Positions 52,191-62,082 of a stretch of 64,000 bases of DNA are shown here, in pieces; the first letter of the stretch is position 1; every line of letters begins with the position of its first letter. Source of the DNA: an uncultured Bacteroidia bacterium (lineage in GTDB: Bacteria > Bacteroidota > Bacteroidia > Bacteroidales > UBA932). Location: positions 404,836-468,835 of the forward strand of contig CACYGI010000001.1 of the NCBI GenBank assembly GCA_902773925.1, given 5' to 3'. Under the pieces are notes generated by a model. The model made no database searches and was not told the DNA's origin. It saw nothing but the letters and a program-made list of their open reading frames with translations. Position numbers and translations under genes: made by a program.

Positions 52191-53548
52191 ACAGAATAGA
52201 TTGTTTTATCCCGATCCCCGGAGCCGAGCGTTCCAGAGGACTGGCTTCAACTGCGACCATCCGTGAGATTGCGTCCAGGGCGAAAGCCGAATATACGCTT
52301 CTTTATACGCGTCCTACCGAGCCGAGGTTTATCCACTATGCGCTTGAGCGGATGATTCAGGTGGCGGATGATACCCGTGCCGCGATGGTCTATGCAGACC
52401 GCTTCGACATCATCGGCGGCGAAGAGCGTCCCCATCCGGTCATCGACCTGCAGGCCGGTTCGCTGCGTGACGACTTCGATTTCGGGCCGCTCCAGATATA
52501 CCGTACTTCCGTGCTCAAGGAGGCTGTCGCGGCAATGGATACCGATTACAGCTTTGCAGGCCTCTATGATCTGCGGCTGAAGGTTTCGCAGCGCGGAGGG
52601 ATAGTCCACGTGCCGGAATTCTGCTATTACGACGTGGAGACTGATACGCGCAAGTCAGGCGAAAAGCAGTTTGACTACGTGGATCCGCGCAACCGGGCCG
52701 TCCAGATTGAGATGGAGCAGGCCTGCACCGATCATCTCAAGGCCATCGGAGGCTATCTTGCGCCAGACCGGTTCGAGGAAGTCGTTTTTGACGATGCGCC
52801 TGCCGCCGTTGAGGCTTCAGTCGTGATCCCCTGCCGCAACCGCGTCCGTACCATCGGAGACGCCATCAGTTCCGCCCTGGCGCAGAAGACTTCTTTCCCG
52901 TACAATGTCATAGTGGTCGATGACAATTCTACGGACGGTACGGTTGACGTCATCCGCCGTTTCGCCTCCGACCCGAAGCTCGTCTATATAGCGCAGGATC
53001 CTACGTATCACGCTATCGGCGGCAACTGGAACGCTGCCCTGCATCATCCGCAGTGCGGCCGTTTCGCCCTGCAGCTTGATTCGGACGACCTCTACCACGA
53101 CGAGACGACGGTCAGCAAGTTCGTGGAGGCATTCTATGAGCAGCGTTGCGCAATGGTCGTGGGGACCTACCGGATGACTGATTTTGACCTCAATACGCTG
53201 CCTCCTGGCATTATCGACCATCGCGAGTGGACGCCCGACAACGGTCGCAACAATGCGTTGCGTATCAACGGCCTGGGTGCGCCGCGCGGTTTTTATGCGC
53301 CGCTCCTGCGGCAAATGAATTTCCCGACCACCAAGTACGGAGAGGATTATGCAGTCGGGCTTCGCATCAGCCGCCAGTACCGCATCGGCCGCATCTATGA
53401 CGTCATATATGACTGCCGTCGCTGGGAAGGCAATTCGGACGCCGACCTGGCCATCGACAAGGTCAATGCCAACAATTTCTACAAGGACCGTATCCGCACC
53501 TGGGAGCTCGAAGCCCGTATCGCACTCAATAATACGCCGAAGAAATGA
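52187..53548 (+). CDS. Family 2 glycosyltransferase with an extra N-terminal half
   Basis: 453 residues. Residues about 205-440 are a GT2 (GT-A fold) domain: [28 protein letters not shown] with the first Asp pair, and [10 protein letters not shown] with the DxD-type motif. Residues 1-200 resemble a shortened second GT-A domain that lacks a DxD motif; [13 protein letters not shown] and [10 protein letters not shown] are its clearest blocks. No membrane helices. It overlaps neighbours by 4 bases on both sides. Sugar and acceptor unknown; location between tsaC and SpoIID suggests a wall or surface glycan. Confidence 0.8.
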   Translation: MNRIDCFIPIPGAERSRGLASTATIREIASRAKAEYTLLYTRPTEPRFIHYALERMIQVADDTRAAMVYADRFDIIGGEERPHPVIDLQAGSLRDDFDFGPLQIYRTSVLKEAVAAMDTDYSFAGLYDLRLKVSQRGGIVHVPEFCYYDVETDTRKSGEKQFDYVDPRNRAVQIEMEQACTDHLKAIGGYLAPDRFEEVVFDDAPAAVEASVVIPCRNRVRTIGDAISSALAQKTSFPYNVIVVDDNSTDGTVDVIRRFASDPKLVYIAQDPTYHAIGGNWNAALHHPQCGRFALQLDSDDLYHDETTVSKFVEAFYEQRCAMVVGTYRMTDFDLNTLPPGIIDHREWTPDNGRNNALRINGLGAPRGFYAPLLRQMNFPTTKYGEDYAVGLRISRQYRIGRIYDVIYDCRRWEGNSDADLAIDKVNANNFYKDRIRTWELEARIALNNTPKK

Positions 53549-54828
53549 CACGCCGCCAGGAAACTCTTTCCGTGGGCATCCTTTCCGCCCCCGAGATATC
53601 TTTCGTCCTGCTTTTGCCGGGCCAGGCCGCAGGTGCATCGTGGACGGGCAGGCACAGCGCCTGCGTCAAGGACGGACGGATTCTGTTCGAAGGCTCGCTC
53701 TATGATGAGCTTCGCTTCCATTTCGAGCCGTGCGGTGGCGACGAGGCCTTTTCGCCCGCTTCTTTCCGGTTGGAAAATGTAGTCATCGGCAAGGCGTTCC
53801 ACTGGCAGCGGAAGGAGGATCAGTGCTTCGCGGGGGACCTGAAACTGATAGTCGAAGACGGCCAGCTGACCGCCGTCAATCTCGTCGGTCTGGAAGATTA
53901 CCTTCGCAGCGTCATTTCTTCCGAGATGAAAAGTACTGCCTCGCTCGAGTTTCTTAAGGCTCACGCGGTCATTTCGCGTTCGTGGCTGCTTGCCCAGATC
54001 GAAAAGGCCGCCAAGGTTTCTGCCGCAGAGGCGCTTCCCGGGCCCGTAGCGGAGGTTAAGGATGGCGTAGCGACCCTCATACGCTGGTTCGACCGCGAGG
54101 ACCATAAGCTCTATGACGTGTGTGCAGATGATCACTGTCAGAGGTATCAGGGCCTTTCGCGTGTCGTTACCGAAAAGGCGGATGCCGTTATTGACGCCAC
54201 CTGGGGTGAGGTCCTTATGGACGGCACCGAGATATGCGACGCCCGTTTCTCGAAATGCTGCGGCGGCGTTACGGAGCTTTTCAGCTCCTGCTGGGAGGAC
54301 CGTGATATGAGTTATCTTCCTTCCCGGGCCGATACTCCGGGCGAAGCTCCTGCCGGGCATCCCTTCTGCGATACATCCGACCGGGCCATCCTGGAGCAGG
54401 TGCTCAATGATTATGATCTTGAGACGCAGGACTTTTTCCGCTGGAAGGTGACATATACCCGCGAGGCGCTGGATGAGCTTGTCCGCCGCCGCTCGGGAGT
54501 GGATTTCGGGCACATCGTGGATATGATTCCGGTGCGCCGCGGCCCTTCGGGACGCATCATCGTGCTTGAGATCCGCGGTACGAAGCAGAGTATTCGCGTC
54601 GGAAAGGAGCTTATGATTCGCAAATGGCTCTCGGAAAGTCATCTCAAGAGTTCCGCATTCGACGTGGAGTTTACCGATAATGAAGTTATTCTGACCGGCA
54701 GCGGCTGGGGCCACGGAGTGGGGCTGTGCCAGATTGGTGCAGCTGTAATGGGGGCGAGCGGTTACTCTTACCGCGAGATTCTCGAACACTATTTCCCCGG
54801 CGCCGCGCTGGTGCGCCGCTATCATTGA
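53545..54828 (+). CDS. SpoIID/LytB domain protein
   Basis: 427 residues. SpoIID domain signature: [16 protein letters not shown] and [10 protein letters not shown] near residues 115-145, and the end motif [15 protein letters not shown] near residue 393. Relatives are lytic transglycosylases or enhancers of the LytC amidase that act on peptidoglycan. No clear signal peptide is visible at the N-terminus, but the fold is usually extracytoplasmic. Residues 225-270 have several Cys (SKCCGG). It overlaps the GT gene by 4 bases. Confidence 0.85.
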   Translation: MTRRQETLSVGILSAPEISFVLLLPGQAAGASWTGRHSACVKDGRILFEGSLYDELRFHFEPCGGDEAFSPASFRLENVVIGKAFHWQRKEDQCFAGDLKLIVEDGQLTAVNLVGLEDYLRSVISSEMKSTASLEFLKAHAVISRSWLLAQIEKAAKVSAAEALPGPVAEVKDGVATLIRWFDREDHKLYDVCADDHCQRYQGLSRVVTEKADAVIDATWGEVLMDGTEICDARFSKCCGGVTELFSSCWEDRDMSYLPSRADTPGEAPAGHPFCDTSDRAILEQVLNDYDLETQDFFRWKVTYTREALDELVRRRSGVDFGHIVDMIPVRRGPSGRIIVLEIRGTKQSIRVGKELMIRKWLSESHLKSSAFDVEFTDNEVILTGSGWGHGVGLCQIGAAVMGASGYSYREILEHYFPGAALVRRYH

Positions 54829-54834
54829 TTTGTC

Positions 54835-56199
54835 ATGAATACAAGTGCTGACAAGATACGTTCACCCTGGACCTGGGTCCCTACGCTGTATTTCTTCGAG
54901 GGACTTCCGTATTTTATAGTCAATACCATTTCCATCCTGATTTTTAAGGATCTGGGAATGAGCAACGGCCGTGTGGCGCTTCTGACGAGCCTCATAGGCC
55001 TGCCCTGGATGATCAAGCCGCTCTGGAGCCCGTTCGTGGATATCTTCCGGAGCAAGCGCTGGTGGATCCTCGTGACGCAGATACTGATGGCGGCGACGGT
55101 TCTCCTGCTGGGCTTTACCCTTCCTTTGCACGAACCATTTACCCTGACGCTCATCCTCTTTGTCATTACGGGATTTGCCTCTGCCACGCACGATATATCG
55201 GCCGACGGCTTCTATATGATAGGCCTTGACCGTCAGCAGCAGTCCGTTTTTGTGGGTATCCGCAACACCTTCTACCGCGTGGCGATGGTCTTCGGTCAGG
55301 GCGTGCTGGTGGTTATAGCCGGCTTGATTCAGAAGGCTACAGTCGGCGTATCGCTGACTGTCTTTGGCCGTATCCCTCAGACCACTGCTGATATTCTGCA
55401 GCACGACAGTACGGCCGGAGCGTCTTTCGCCTGGAGCCTGACGCTGATTATTGCGTCCCTGATACTGACTGTAATGGCCCTTTATCACCTGTCGATGATC
55501 CCTCGCACCCGGGAGGACGAGAATCGCCAGGTCAAGAGCGCCCGTCAGGTCGTTTCCGAGTTCGGAGGAGCGTTCGGGAGTTTCTTTACCAAGCCCGGGA
55601 TCTGGATGGCAATGGCATTTATGCTGCTCTACCGTCTTCCCGAGGCCTTTTCCGTCAAGATGCTCTATCCCTTCTTCAGTGATGCACCGGAGCTGGGCGG
55701 CCTGGGACTGGACAAGGAGACTTTCGGTCTGGTTTACGGTACGGCAGGCGTGATAGCACTGCTCGCAGGAGGTATCCTGGGCGGTATCGCGATCTCGCGC
55801 CGGGGGCTTCGCAAATGCCTGATGCCGATGGCCCTGAGCCTAGCGCTGCCCTGCGTGGTATATCTTATCCTGGCCCTCACTCAGACCACGAATGTCCTTA
55901 CGATCGGCTCGCTCGTGGTGCTTGACCAGTTTGGATACGGATTTGGTTTTACGGCGTACACGGTGTATATGATGCGCTTCTCCGAAGGCCCGCTCAAGAC
56001 TTCGCACTATGCTATCTGCACCGGATTTATGGCTCTTTCGATGCTGCTTCCCGGACTTGTGGCCGGTTACCTGCAGGAATTGCTGGGTTATATCGGATTT
56101 TTCATAATGGTAATGGTCTGCTGCGTTGCGACCATCGGCATAACGCTGCTCGCTGCGCGGCCGATCGAGCCGGATTACGGATGTCGTAAAGGAGAGTGA
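54835..56199 (+). CDS. AmpG-like MFS permease
   Basis: 454 residues with about twelve helices. The PAT/AmpG-type landmarks are FFEGLPYF at the start, LPWMIKPLWSPFVDIF near residue 60 and TGFASATHDISADGF near residue 117. AmpG imports GlcNAc-anhydro-MurNAc peptides for cell-wall recycling; this specificity is inferred from family and neighbours NamZ and SpoIID. Acetyl-CoA transporters of the same family are an alternative. NamZ follows after 1 base. Confidence 0.8.
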   Translation: MNTSADKIRSPWTWVPTLYFFEGLPYFIVNTISILIFKDLGMSNGRVALLTSLIGLPWMIKPLWSPFVDIFRSKRWWILVTQILMAATVLLLGFTLPLHEPFTLTLILFVITGFASATHDISADGFYMIGLDRQQQSVFVGIRNTFYRVAMVFGQGVLVVIAGLIQKATVGVSLTVFGRIPQTTADILQHDSTAGASFAWSLTLIIASLILTVMALYHLSMIPRTREDENRQVKSARQVVSEFGGAFGSFFTKPGIWMAMAFMLLYRLPEAFSVKMLYPFFSDAPELGGLGLDKETFGLVYGTAGVIALLAGGILGGIAISRRGLRKCLMPMALSLALPCVVYLILALTQTTNVLTIGSLVVLDQFGYGFGFTAYTVYMMRFSEGPLKTSHYAICTGFMALSMLLPGLVAGYLQELLGYIGFFIMVMVCCVATIGITLLAARPIEPDYGCRKGE

Positions 56200-56200
56200 T

Positions 56201-57547
56201 ATGAAACGTTTAGAAACGTTTAAAACGGTTTTAATGCTGCCTCTGGCGGCGATTGTCTGCTTTGCTGCCTCCTGCCGTCCTGCGGTCGCGGGAGAACAGG
56301 CTGCCCTGCCGGCCGATACTATCGTGGTGATCGAAGAGGTGACCCGTAACACGCATCAGGATACGGTCAAGACCGGTATCGAGGTGCTTCGCGACAGCGG
56401 GTTTGCCATCCTCGACGGCAAACGGGTCGGTCTTGTCACCAACCAGAGCGGCGTGGACCGCAATCTCAATTCTACCATAGATATCCTCAATAAAGCTCCG
56501 AACGTGCATCTGGTGGCTCTTTATGGCCCGGAGCACGGTGTGCGCGGCAATCATTCCGCCGGCAGGCGCGTGAAGGATGATGTCGATCCCTCTACCGGAC
56601 TTACAGTCTATTCTCTTTACGGCCGCACCCGCAGGCCCCTGCCGGAGATGCTCGACGGGATTGATGTGATGGTGTATGACATTCAGGATAACGGCAGCCG
56701 TTCATATACGTTTATAAGCACTTTGGGCTCGATAATGGAGGCGTGTGCGGATGCGGACATAGAGGTGGTCGTGCTTGACCGTCCCAATCCCCTCGGCGGG
56801 CTGAAGGTCGAGGGCAGTTATGTCGAGCCTGACTGCGTCTCATTTATCGGCCGCTATCCCATTCCATATATTTACGGCCTGACGGTGGGAGAGCTGGCCA
56901 TGTATCTCAACGAGGAGGGGCTTCTCCGCGGCCCCAAATGGGACGAAGAGCCGCATCACTGCCGCCTTACCGTCGTGCCTATGGAAGGTTGGCGCCGGGA
57001 TATGTATTTCGACGAGACGCATCAGCCCTGGGTGATGCCTTCGGCCCATATCCCCGAGGCGACGACGTCTTTCTATTATCCGGCTTCGGGAATGGTCGGC
57101 GAGCTTGGCGGATGGATGTCCATCGGCATAGGCTATACCGTTCCATTCCAGCTTTTCGGCGCGCAATGGGTCGATTCGGATGAGTTTGCCGACAAGCTCA
57201 ACGACCTTGATCTTCCCGGTGTCCGTTTCCGCCCCATAACCTACAAGCCTTATTATGCTTCGGGCAAGGATTCCACCCTTCATGGCGTGCAGTTTTTCTT
57301 TACGGATCTGGACGCCGCCCGTCTGACTGAGGTGCAGTTCTACGTTATGCAGGTGGCGGCGGAATTGTATCCCGAGCATCCCGCATTTCCCGAAGGCCGC
57401 CAGTATCGGATGTTCGATTTCGCCACGGGCAGCCACGGTATCCGCGAGACATTCTCGAAGCGCTATCGCGTTGAGGATATCCTGCCTTACTGGAGAAAAG
57501 ACGAAGAGGCCTTCCGTGAGGCCTCCTCGAAATATTATCTTTATTAG
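56201..57547 (+). CDS. namZ: Exo-beta-N-acetylmuramidase NamZ (DUF1343, GH171)
   Basis: 448 residues. Signal or lipobox with Cys25 (AASC). The DUF1343/GH171 domain has LVTNQSGVD near residue 83, LYGPEHGVRG near residue 108 and VYDIQDNGSRSYTF near residue 159, then DRPNPLGG. NamZ removes terminal MurNAc from peptidoglycan fragments. Family function is established from YbbC of Bacillus subtilis and relatives in oral Bacteroidota. Here it ends an operon with SpoIID and AmpG-like, so peptidoglycan recycling is the likely pathway. Confidence 0.88.
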   Translation: MKRLETFKTVLMLPLAAIVCFAASCRPAVAGEQAALPADTIVVIEEVTRNTHQDTVKTGIEVLRDSGFAILDGKRVGLVTNQSGVDRNLNSTIDILNKAPNVHLVALYGPEHGVRGNHSAGRRVKDDVDPSTGLTVYSLYGRTRRPLPEMLDGIDVMVYDIQDNGSRSYTFISTLGSIMEACADADIEVVVLDRPNPLGGLKVEGSYVEPDCVSFIGRYPIPYIYGLTVGELAMYLNEEGLLRGPKWDEEPHHCRLTVVPMEGWRRDMYFDETHQPWVMPSAHIPEATTSFYYPASGMVGELGGWMSIGIGYTVPFQLFGAQWVDSDEFADKLNDLDLPGVRFRPITYKPYYASGKDSTLHGVQFFFTDLDAARLTEVQFYVMQVAAELYPEHPAFPEGRQYRMFDFATGSHGIRETFSKRYRVEDILPYWRKDEEAFREASSKYYLY

Positions 57548-57574
57548 CCGGATCTATCGTCCGGGAGTTATCGG

Positions 57575-58666
57575 CTAAAGGACTCCGATGACTTCGTACC
57601 AGACTTTGCCGTCGATCAGGCTCGCGCGATAGAGGACGTTCTCGGCCTGGTAGTAGGTGTATCCGTCGATCACGACTTCTCTGTAATACTCGGGCAGATT
57701 GTCTACGACCGCTCCAAGCGGGGCTTCGACCACGTAGTAGTAACCGTTGCGGTAAACGTAGAAGACGCCGTCCTGGTAGTAATAGTCGTAGCCGTAGGAC
57801 TGCTGGGTGTAGATATTGTCCAGATAAGTCGCGGTGCTCACGGGGATGTAGGTGCCATACTGCCTCGAATAGTAGTCGGATATGGCGGCCGCCTCGTATG
57901 CGCGGGTATCAATGGTGCGGTATGGGTTGAAGAAGACCTTCACCAGAACCGTATTGAAGAGACGCGCTGCGAAGGATGCTCCCACCGGCGGGCGGCAGAT
58001 AACATATCCCCTGAGCGGGTGGCGGCGATAGTAGATGCCATTCTTGTAGTAGTAAGCTACATTGTTGTAGTAGATGGTCCTATAGCCGCTGGGCAGCTTG
58101 TCCAGACGATGTCCGAAGTAGTGCGAGCCACCGTGGTAAGCCGGGCGGGGCCTGCCGATCTTGTCCCTGTCGCGGTGTGACTTGTCACCATAAGGCCAGT
58201 CGTTGTTGTTGTGTGCGCCTGGACGGGGCGGATTGTTGATTCCGCTGCCTGAAGGCCTGTTGTCAGGACGGTTGCCGGGATTATGACCGGGATTGTGACC
58301 GGGGTTATAGCCAGGGTTGTTGCCCCCCGTGTTGTTGCCGGGCTTGTTGCCATCCTTTCCGCCGGGCTTCTTGTCGTCCTTGCCGGAAGGCTTGTTGCCT
58401 GGATTGTTGCTGCCGGTGGGCTTGCTTGCAGTATTGCTTCCTACCTTGGAAGTGCCGGCGTTATTGGTGGTGCTGCCGCGCCGCTCGTTGACGTGCGTGT
58501 CACTCTTGCCTTTGTTGCCGCTATTGCTGCTCTGGCGGGTGACGTTCTGCTGTGAAGTCGTTGTGGCTGAACTGCCGCGCCGGTTGTTCTGCCCGAGAAG
58601 CGCCGGAGGGCACGTGCAAAGCAGCACTGCACTGATGGCTAATGCGACATAATTGAGCGTTTTCAT
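57575..58666 (-). CDS. DUF6515 exported protein with low-complexity Asn/Gly/Pro/Lys region
   Basis: 363 residues. Signal peptide at 1-25. Residues about 27-165 are low complexity, rich in Asn, Gly, Pro, Ser and Lys with short motifs such as NPGHNPGHNPG. The folded part at about 190-363 is rich in Tyr (YYYKNGIYYRR, YYYQDGVFYVYRNGYYYV), the DUF6515 hallmark. It probably sits at the cell surface. Function unknown. It is convergent with namZ with only 27 bases between; a short inverted repeat (TTAGCCG 57544 and CGGCTAA 57572) could end both. Confidence 0.75.
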   Translation of the reverse strand: MKTLNYVALAISAVLLCTCPPALLGQNNRRGSSATTTSQQNVTRQSSNSGNKGKSDTHVNERRGSTTNNAGTSKVGSNTASKPTGSNNPGNKPSGKDDKKPGGKDGNKPGNNTGGNNPGYNPGHNPGHNPGNRPDNRPSGSGINNPPRPGAHNNNDWPYGDKSHRDRDKIGRPRPAYHGGSHYFGHRLDKLPSGYRTIYYNNVAYYYKNGIYYRRHPLRGYVICRPPVGASFAARLFNTVLVKVFFNPYRTIDTRAYEAAAISDYYSRQYGTYIPVSTATYLDNIYTQQSYGYDYYYQDGVFYVYRNGYYYVVEAPLGAVVDNLPEYYREVVIDGYTYYQAENVLYRASLIDGKVWYEVIGVL

Positions 58667-58719
58667 AACTTCAATGAATGAAAGGTTTAGTTTCTCTTTC
58701 TTTCAACTATTAGACCATT

Positions 58720-59943
58720 CTATGCGGCATATAGTTTAATAATGCCCAGAATCACCTCGACCGCCTTCTCCATGCTCTCGAGCGGCACGAACTCCATCTT
58801 GCCGTGGAAGTTCAGCCCGCCTGCGAAAATGTTGGGGCAGGGCAGGGCCATAAATGAGAGGCGTGCGCCGTCGGTCCCGCCGCGGATGGGCTGGATCTTC
58901 GGCTTGACACCAGCCATTTCCATCGCCTTGATGGCCTTCTCGACCACGTGGTAATGCGGCTCGACCTGCTCGCGCATATTGTAATACTGGTCGCGCATTA
59001 CGAGGGTGGCGGTGCCTTCTCCGTAACGTGCATTGATAAAATCGGTCACGGCCTGCATCTGCTGCTTGCGCGTCTCGAACTTCGCGCGGTCGTGGTCGCG
59101 TATGATATAGGAGAAGTCTGCCTCTTCGACCGTGCCCTTGAACGAAGTGATATGGAAGAAACCTTCGTATCCTTCGGTGAATTCGGGCCGCTCGGAAACG
59201 GGAAGCAGGCTGTTGAGCTCCTGCGCGATGAGAATGGCGTTCTTCATCTTGTTTTTGGCGTAGCCGGGATGGACGTTGCGGCCCTGGATATGCAGTTTGG
59301 CCGAAGCGGCGTTGAAATTCTCGAATTCGAGCTCGCCGATTGCGCCGCCGTCCATCGTGTATGCATAGTCTGCATTGAATCGCTTGACGTCGAAGCAGTC
59401 CACGCCGCGGCCGATCTCCTCGTCCGGGGTAAACCCTATCCTCAGCGGGCCGTGCTTGATCTCGGGATGCGCCAGCAGGTAGCTTACGGCGGTCATTATC
59501 TCCGCCACGCCGGCCTTGTCATCCGCGCCGAGCAGTGTCGTGCCGTCGGTGGTGATGACTGTCTGCCCGCGGTAATCCGCCAGCTCGGGGAATTCGGCCA
59601 CCTTGAGAGTCAGGCCTTCAACGCCGCGCAGGGGGATGTCACCGCCGTCGTAATTCTTGATGATCTGCGGATTGACGCAGGCTCCCGGAGCATCGGGCGA
59701 AGTATCGACGTGCGCGATAAATCCGATTGCGGGGATGTCTTTGTCCGTATTGGCGGGGATGGAGGCCATTACGTAGCCGTCCTTGTCGAGCGTAACTTCG
59801 CTCACGCCCATCGCCTTGAGCTCATCGACCAGCAGGCGCGAAAGGTCGAGCTCCTTCGCCTCGGAAGGCTGTGAAGTGCTGTCTTCGTTTGACTGGGTGT
59901 CAATGGCTATATAGCGTAGAAATCTTGACAGGATATCTTCCAT
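58720..59943 (-). CDS. pepT: Peptidase T (tripeptidase)
   Basis: 407 residues. M20-family zinc tripeptidase. Metal ligands appear in GFIAHVDTSPD near residue 74, GADDKAGVAEI near residue 139, FTPDEEIGRGVD near residue 171 and GGLNFHGKMEF near residue 378; GGTDGARLSF is the substrate-binding block. Removes N-terminal residues from tripeptides. It begins 4 bases after the OPT gene ends, so the two are one operon for peptide use. Confidence 0.93.
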   Translation of the reverse strand: MEDILSRFLRYIAIDTQSNEDSTSQPSEAKELDLSRLLVDELKAMGVSEVTLDKDGYVMASIPANTDKDIPAIGFIAHVDTSPDAPGACVNPQIIKNYDGGDIPLRGVEGLTLKVAEFPELADYRGQTVITTDGTTLLGADDKAGVAEIMTAVSYLLAHPEIKHGPLRIGFTPDEEIGRGVDCFDVKRFNADYAYTMDGGAIGELEFENFNAASAKLHIQGRNVHPGYAKNKMKNAILIAQELNSLLPVSERPEFTEGYEGFFHITSFKGTVEEADFSYIIRDHDRAKFETRKQQMQAVTDFINARYGEGTATLVMRDQYYNMREQVEPHYHVVEKAIKAMEMAGVKPKIQPIRGGTDGARLSFMALPCPNIFAGGLNFHGKMEFVPLESMEKAVEVILGIIKLYAA

Positions 59944-59947
59944 AATG

Positions 59948-61933
59948 CTATTGTTTAGATGTTTTCATTGATGCGCAGATCATGTACGCGATAATGCCGA
60001 TAAAAGGAATGATGGCGATAGCTTCGCCGTAATTCTCGTGCCACGAGGTGAGGAACCAGTCAACGTTCGCGAATTTGAGCAGAGCGCTGACAACGCCCAT
60101 AAGTGCGCCGCCGGCGATGAAGCCAGAAGCGATGAGGGTGCCCTTCTCCTTGCGCCCGGCATTGACCTTTGCGTCCTTGCTGCGGGTGCTGACGAACCAC
60201 GAGATTGCGCCGCCCACGAGCAGGGGGAGGTTGAGGTCGATAGGAATGAACATACCGAGGCAGAATGCCAGAGCCGGCACCTTGAAGATGGTCAGAAGAA
60301 CGGCGATGACCGCGCCGATGCCGTAGAGCAGCCACGGTGCGCTGCCGCCGTCCTGCATCATCGGCTGGATGACGGCTGCCATTGCATTTGCCTGAGGCGC
60401 CACCAGGGCTTTGTCACCCACGAATCCGTAGGTCTTGTTGAGGATGAGCATCACGCCCGAAACGGTCACGGCCGCCACGAGGATGCCGATAAATTTCCAG
60501 CTTTCCTGCTTGGCGGGAGTCGTGCCGATCCAGTAGCCGATCTTGAGGTCTGTCACCAGTGCGCCGGCCACCGAAAGTGCCGTACAGACCACGCCTCCTA
60601 TAAGCAGTGCTGCTACCATGCCCGCGTTACCCTTGAGTCCTACAGCGACCAGTACGATGGCCGTGATGATCAGAGTCATGATGGTCATGCCGCTGACGGG
60701 GTTGGTACCCACGATGGCGATGGCGTTTGCAGCGACCGTGGTAAAGAGGAACGAGATGACGGCCACGATCAGCAATCCGATCAGAGCCTGCCAGATATTG
60801 TTGACCACGCCGCCGAAGGCGAAAAATGCGAATACCGCGACAAGGGCGATGACGATGCCGAAAACCACGGACTTCATCTTGATGTCGCGCTGGGTGCGCT
60901 CTGTCTCCGCGTTGTCCTTTGCGCCTTTCTTGCTGAATTCGCCGACTGCAAGGCCGACAGCGGACTTGATGACGCCGAAGGACTTGATGATGCCGATGAT
61001 GCCGGCCGTTGCGATACCGCCGATACCTATGTGACGCGCGTAATTCTTGAAGATGGTGTCAGCGCTCATCGAGCCGATGGTATCCGTCAGGCCCGTGTGC
61101 ATCAGGTCGATGACGTTGCCGCCCCAGATGAGGTTCATCAGAGGAATGATGACCAGCCAGACGAGCAGCGAACCGCAGCAGATGATAAACGCGTACTTGA
61201 GTCCGACGATGTAGCCCAGACCGAGCACCGCCGCGCCTGTATTGATCTTCAGGACGAGCTTCGCCTTGTCTGCCACGACCTGGCCCCAGTGCATCACGGT
61301 GGTACTGAGCGTCTCGGCCCAGGTGCCGAAGGTGGCGACAAGGAAGTCGTAGATACCGCCGATCAGACCGCTGATGACCAGGGTCTTGGCGCTGCCGCCT
61401 CCGCTCTCGCCGCTGACGAGCACCTGTGCGGTGGCCGTCGCTTCGGGGAACGGATATTTGCCGTGCATATCCTTGACGAAGTATTTGCGGAACGGGATCA
61501 GGAACAGGATGCCGAGCACGCCGCCAAGTGCGGAGGAGAAGACCATCTGGGTGAAATTGATGTCAAGCCCGAGGATGTAGATGGCCGGGAGGGTGAAAAT
61601 GCTGCCGGCCACCACGCAGCCCGAGCAGGCGCCGATGGACTGGATGATGACGTTCTGGCTCAGCGCATCCTTCTTGCGCAGTGCGGTGGAAAGGCCCACC
61701 GCGAGGATGGCGATGGGGATGGCGGCTTCGAATACCTGACCGACTTTGAGTCCGAGGTATGCGGCTGCCGCCGAGAAAAGCACCGTCATCAGCAGACCGA
61801 CGGTGACTGACCAGGGAGTGACCTCCAGCGGTTTTTGCGCAGGAGAGTAGAGGGGCTCGTACTTTTCGCCCTGCTTGAGTTCGCGGTAGGCGTTTTCGGG
61901 GAGTCCCTGGGGTTTGGTTTCAATCTCGCTCAT
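59948..61933 (-). CDS. OPT-family oligopeptide transporter
   Basis: 661 residues with about fifteen hydrophobic segments. OPT landmarks are the LKVGQVFEAAIP region near residue 64, DMHGKYPFPEATATAQVL near residue 156, and NAIAIVGTNPVSGMTI near residue 406. Imports oligopeptides or metal chelates; together with pepT, peptide uptake is likely. The start is ATG 61933 (MSEIETKPQG); 19 further codons upstream are open but give no better start. TACCTTTC (61975-61968, minus strand) resembles a -7 element. Confidence 0.87.
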   Translation of the reverse strand: MSEIETKPQGLPENAYRELKQGEKYEPLYSPAQKPLEVTPWSVTVGLLMTVLFSAAAAYLGLKVGQVFEAAIPIAILAVGLSTALRKKDALSQNVIIQSIGACSGCVVAGSIFTLPAIYILGLDINFTQMVFSSALGGVLGILFLIPFRKYFVKDMHGKYPFPEATATAQVLVSGESGGGSAKTLVISGLIGGIYDFLVATFGTWAETLSTTVMHWGQVVADKAKLVLKINTGAAVLGLGYIVGLKYAFIICCGSLLVWLVIIPLMNLIWGGNVIDLMHTGLTDTIGSMSADTIFKNYARHIGIGGIATAGIIGIIKSFGVIKSAVGLAVGEFSKKGAKDNAETERTQRDIKMKSVVFGIVIALVAVFAFFAFGGVVNNIWQALIGLLIVAVISFLFTTVAANAIAIVGTNPVSGMTIMTLIITAIVLVAVGLKGNAGMVAALLIGGVVCTALSVAGALVTDLKIGYWIGTTPAKQESWKFIGILVAAVTVSGVMLILNKTYGFVGDKALVAPQANAMAAVIQPMMQDGGSAPWLLYGIGAVIAVLLTIFKVPALAFCLGMFIPIDLNLPLLVGGAISWFVSTRSKDAKVNAGRKEKGTLIASGFIAGGALMGVVSALLKFANVDWFLTSWHENYGEAIAIIPFIGIIAYMICASMKTSKQ

Positions 61934-62044
61934 ATAATAGTAATAAGAGGTGTTTCGTTTGGCTTCGGAAAGGTACGAAAAAGATGGCAATCTGCGCGAG
62001 AAATGATGGGGGACTAAAAATTTTTGAAAAAAACTTGAAAAAAA

Positions 62045-62076
62045 TTTGGTGTATCAAAAAATGTTCTTACCTTTGC
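62045..62076 (+). promoter_or_regulatory. Perfect promoter directly before the 23S rRNA gene
   Basis: TTTG at 62045-62048, exactly 19 bases, TACCTTTG at 62068-62075, C at 62076. A-tracts at 62028-62044 may act as an UP element. It is the only promoter in the 350-base gap between the OPT start (61933) and the 23S. Confidence 0.88.
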
Positions 62077-62082
62077 AGCCCG

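Noticed and set aside
57544..57578. Inverted repeat TTAGCCG ... CGGCTAA between namZ and the DUF6515 gene
   Set aside because: The stem is short, the loop is 21 bases and no T-run follows, so terminator function is uncertain and it is not listed separately.
60038..61810. 590-residue open frame on the plus strand, antisense to the OPT transporter
   Set aside because: It mirrors the third-position bias of the opposite gene, is rich in Asp, His and Arg with no recognisable domain, and the minus-strand frame has clear OPT motifs.
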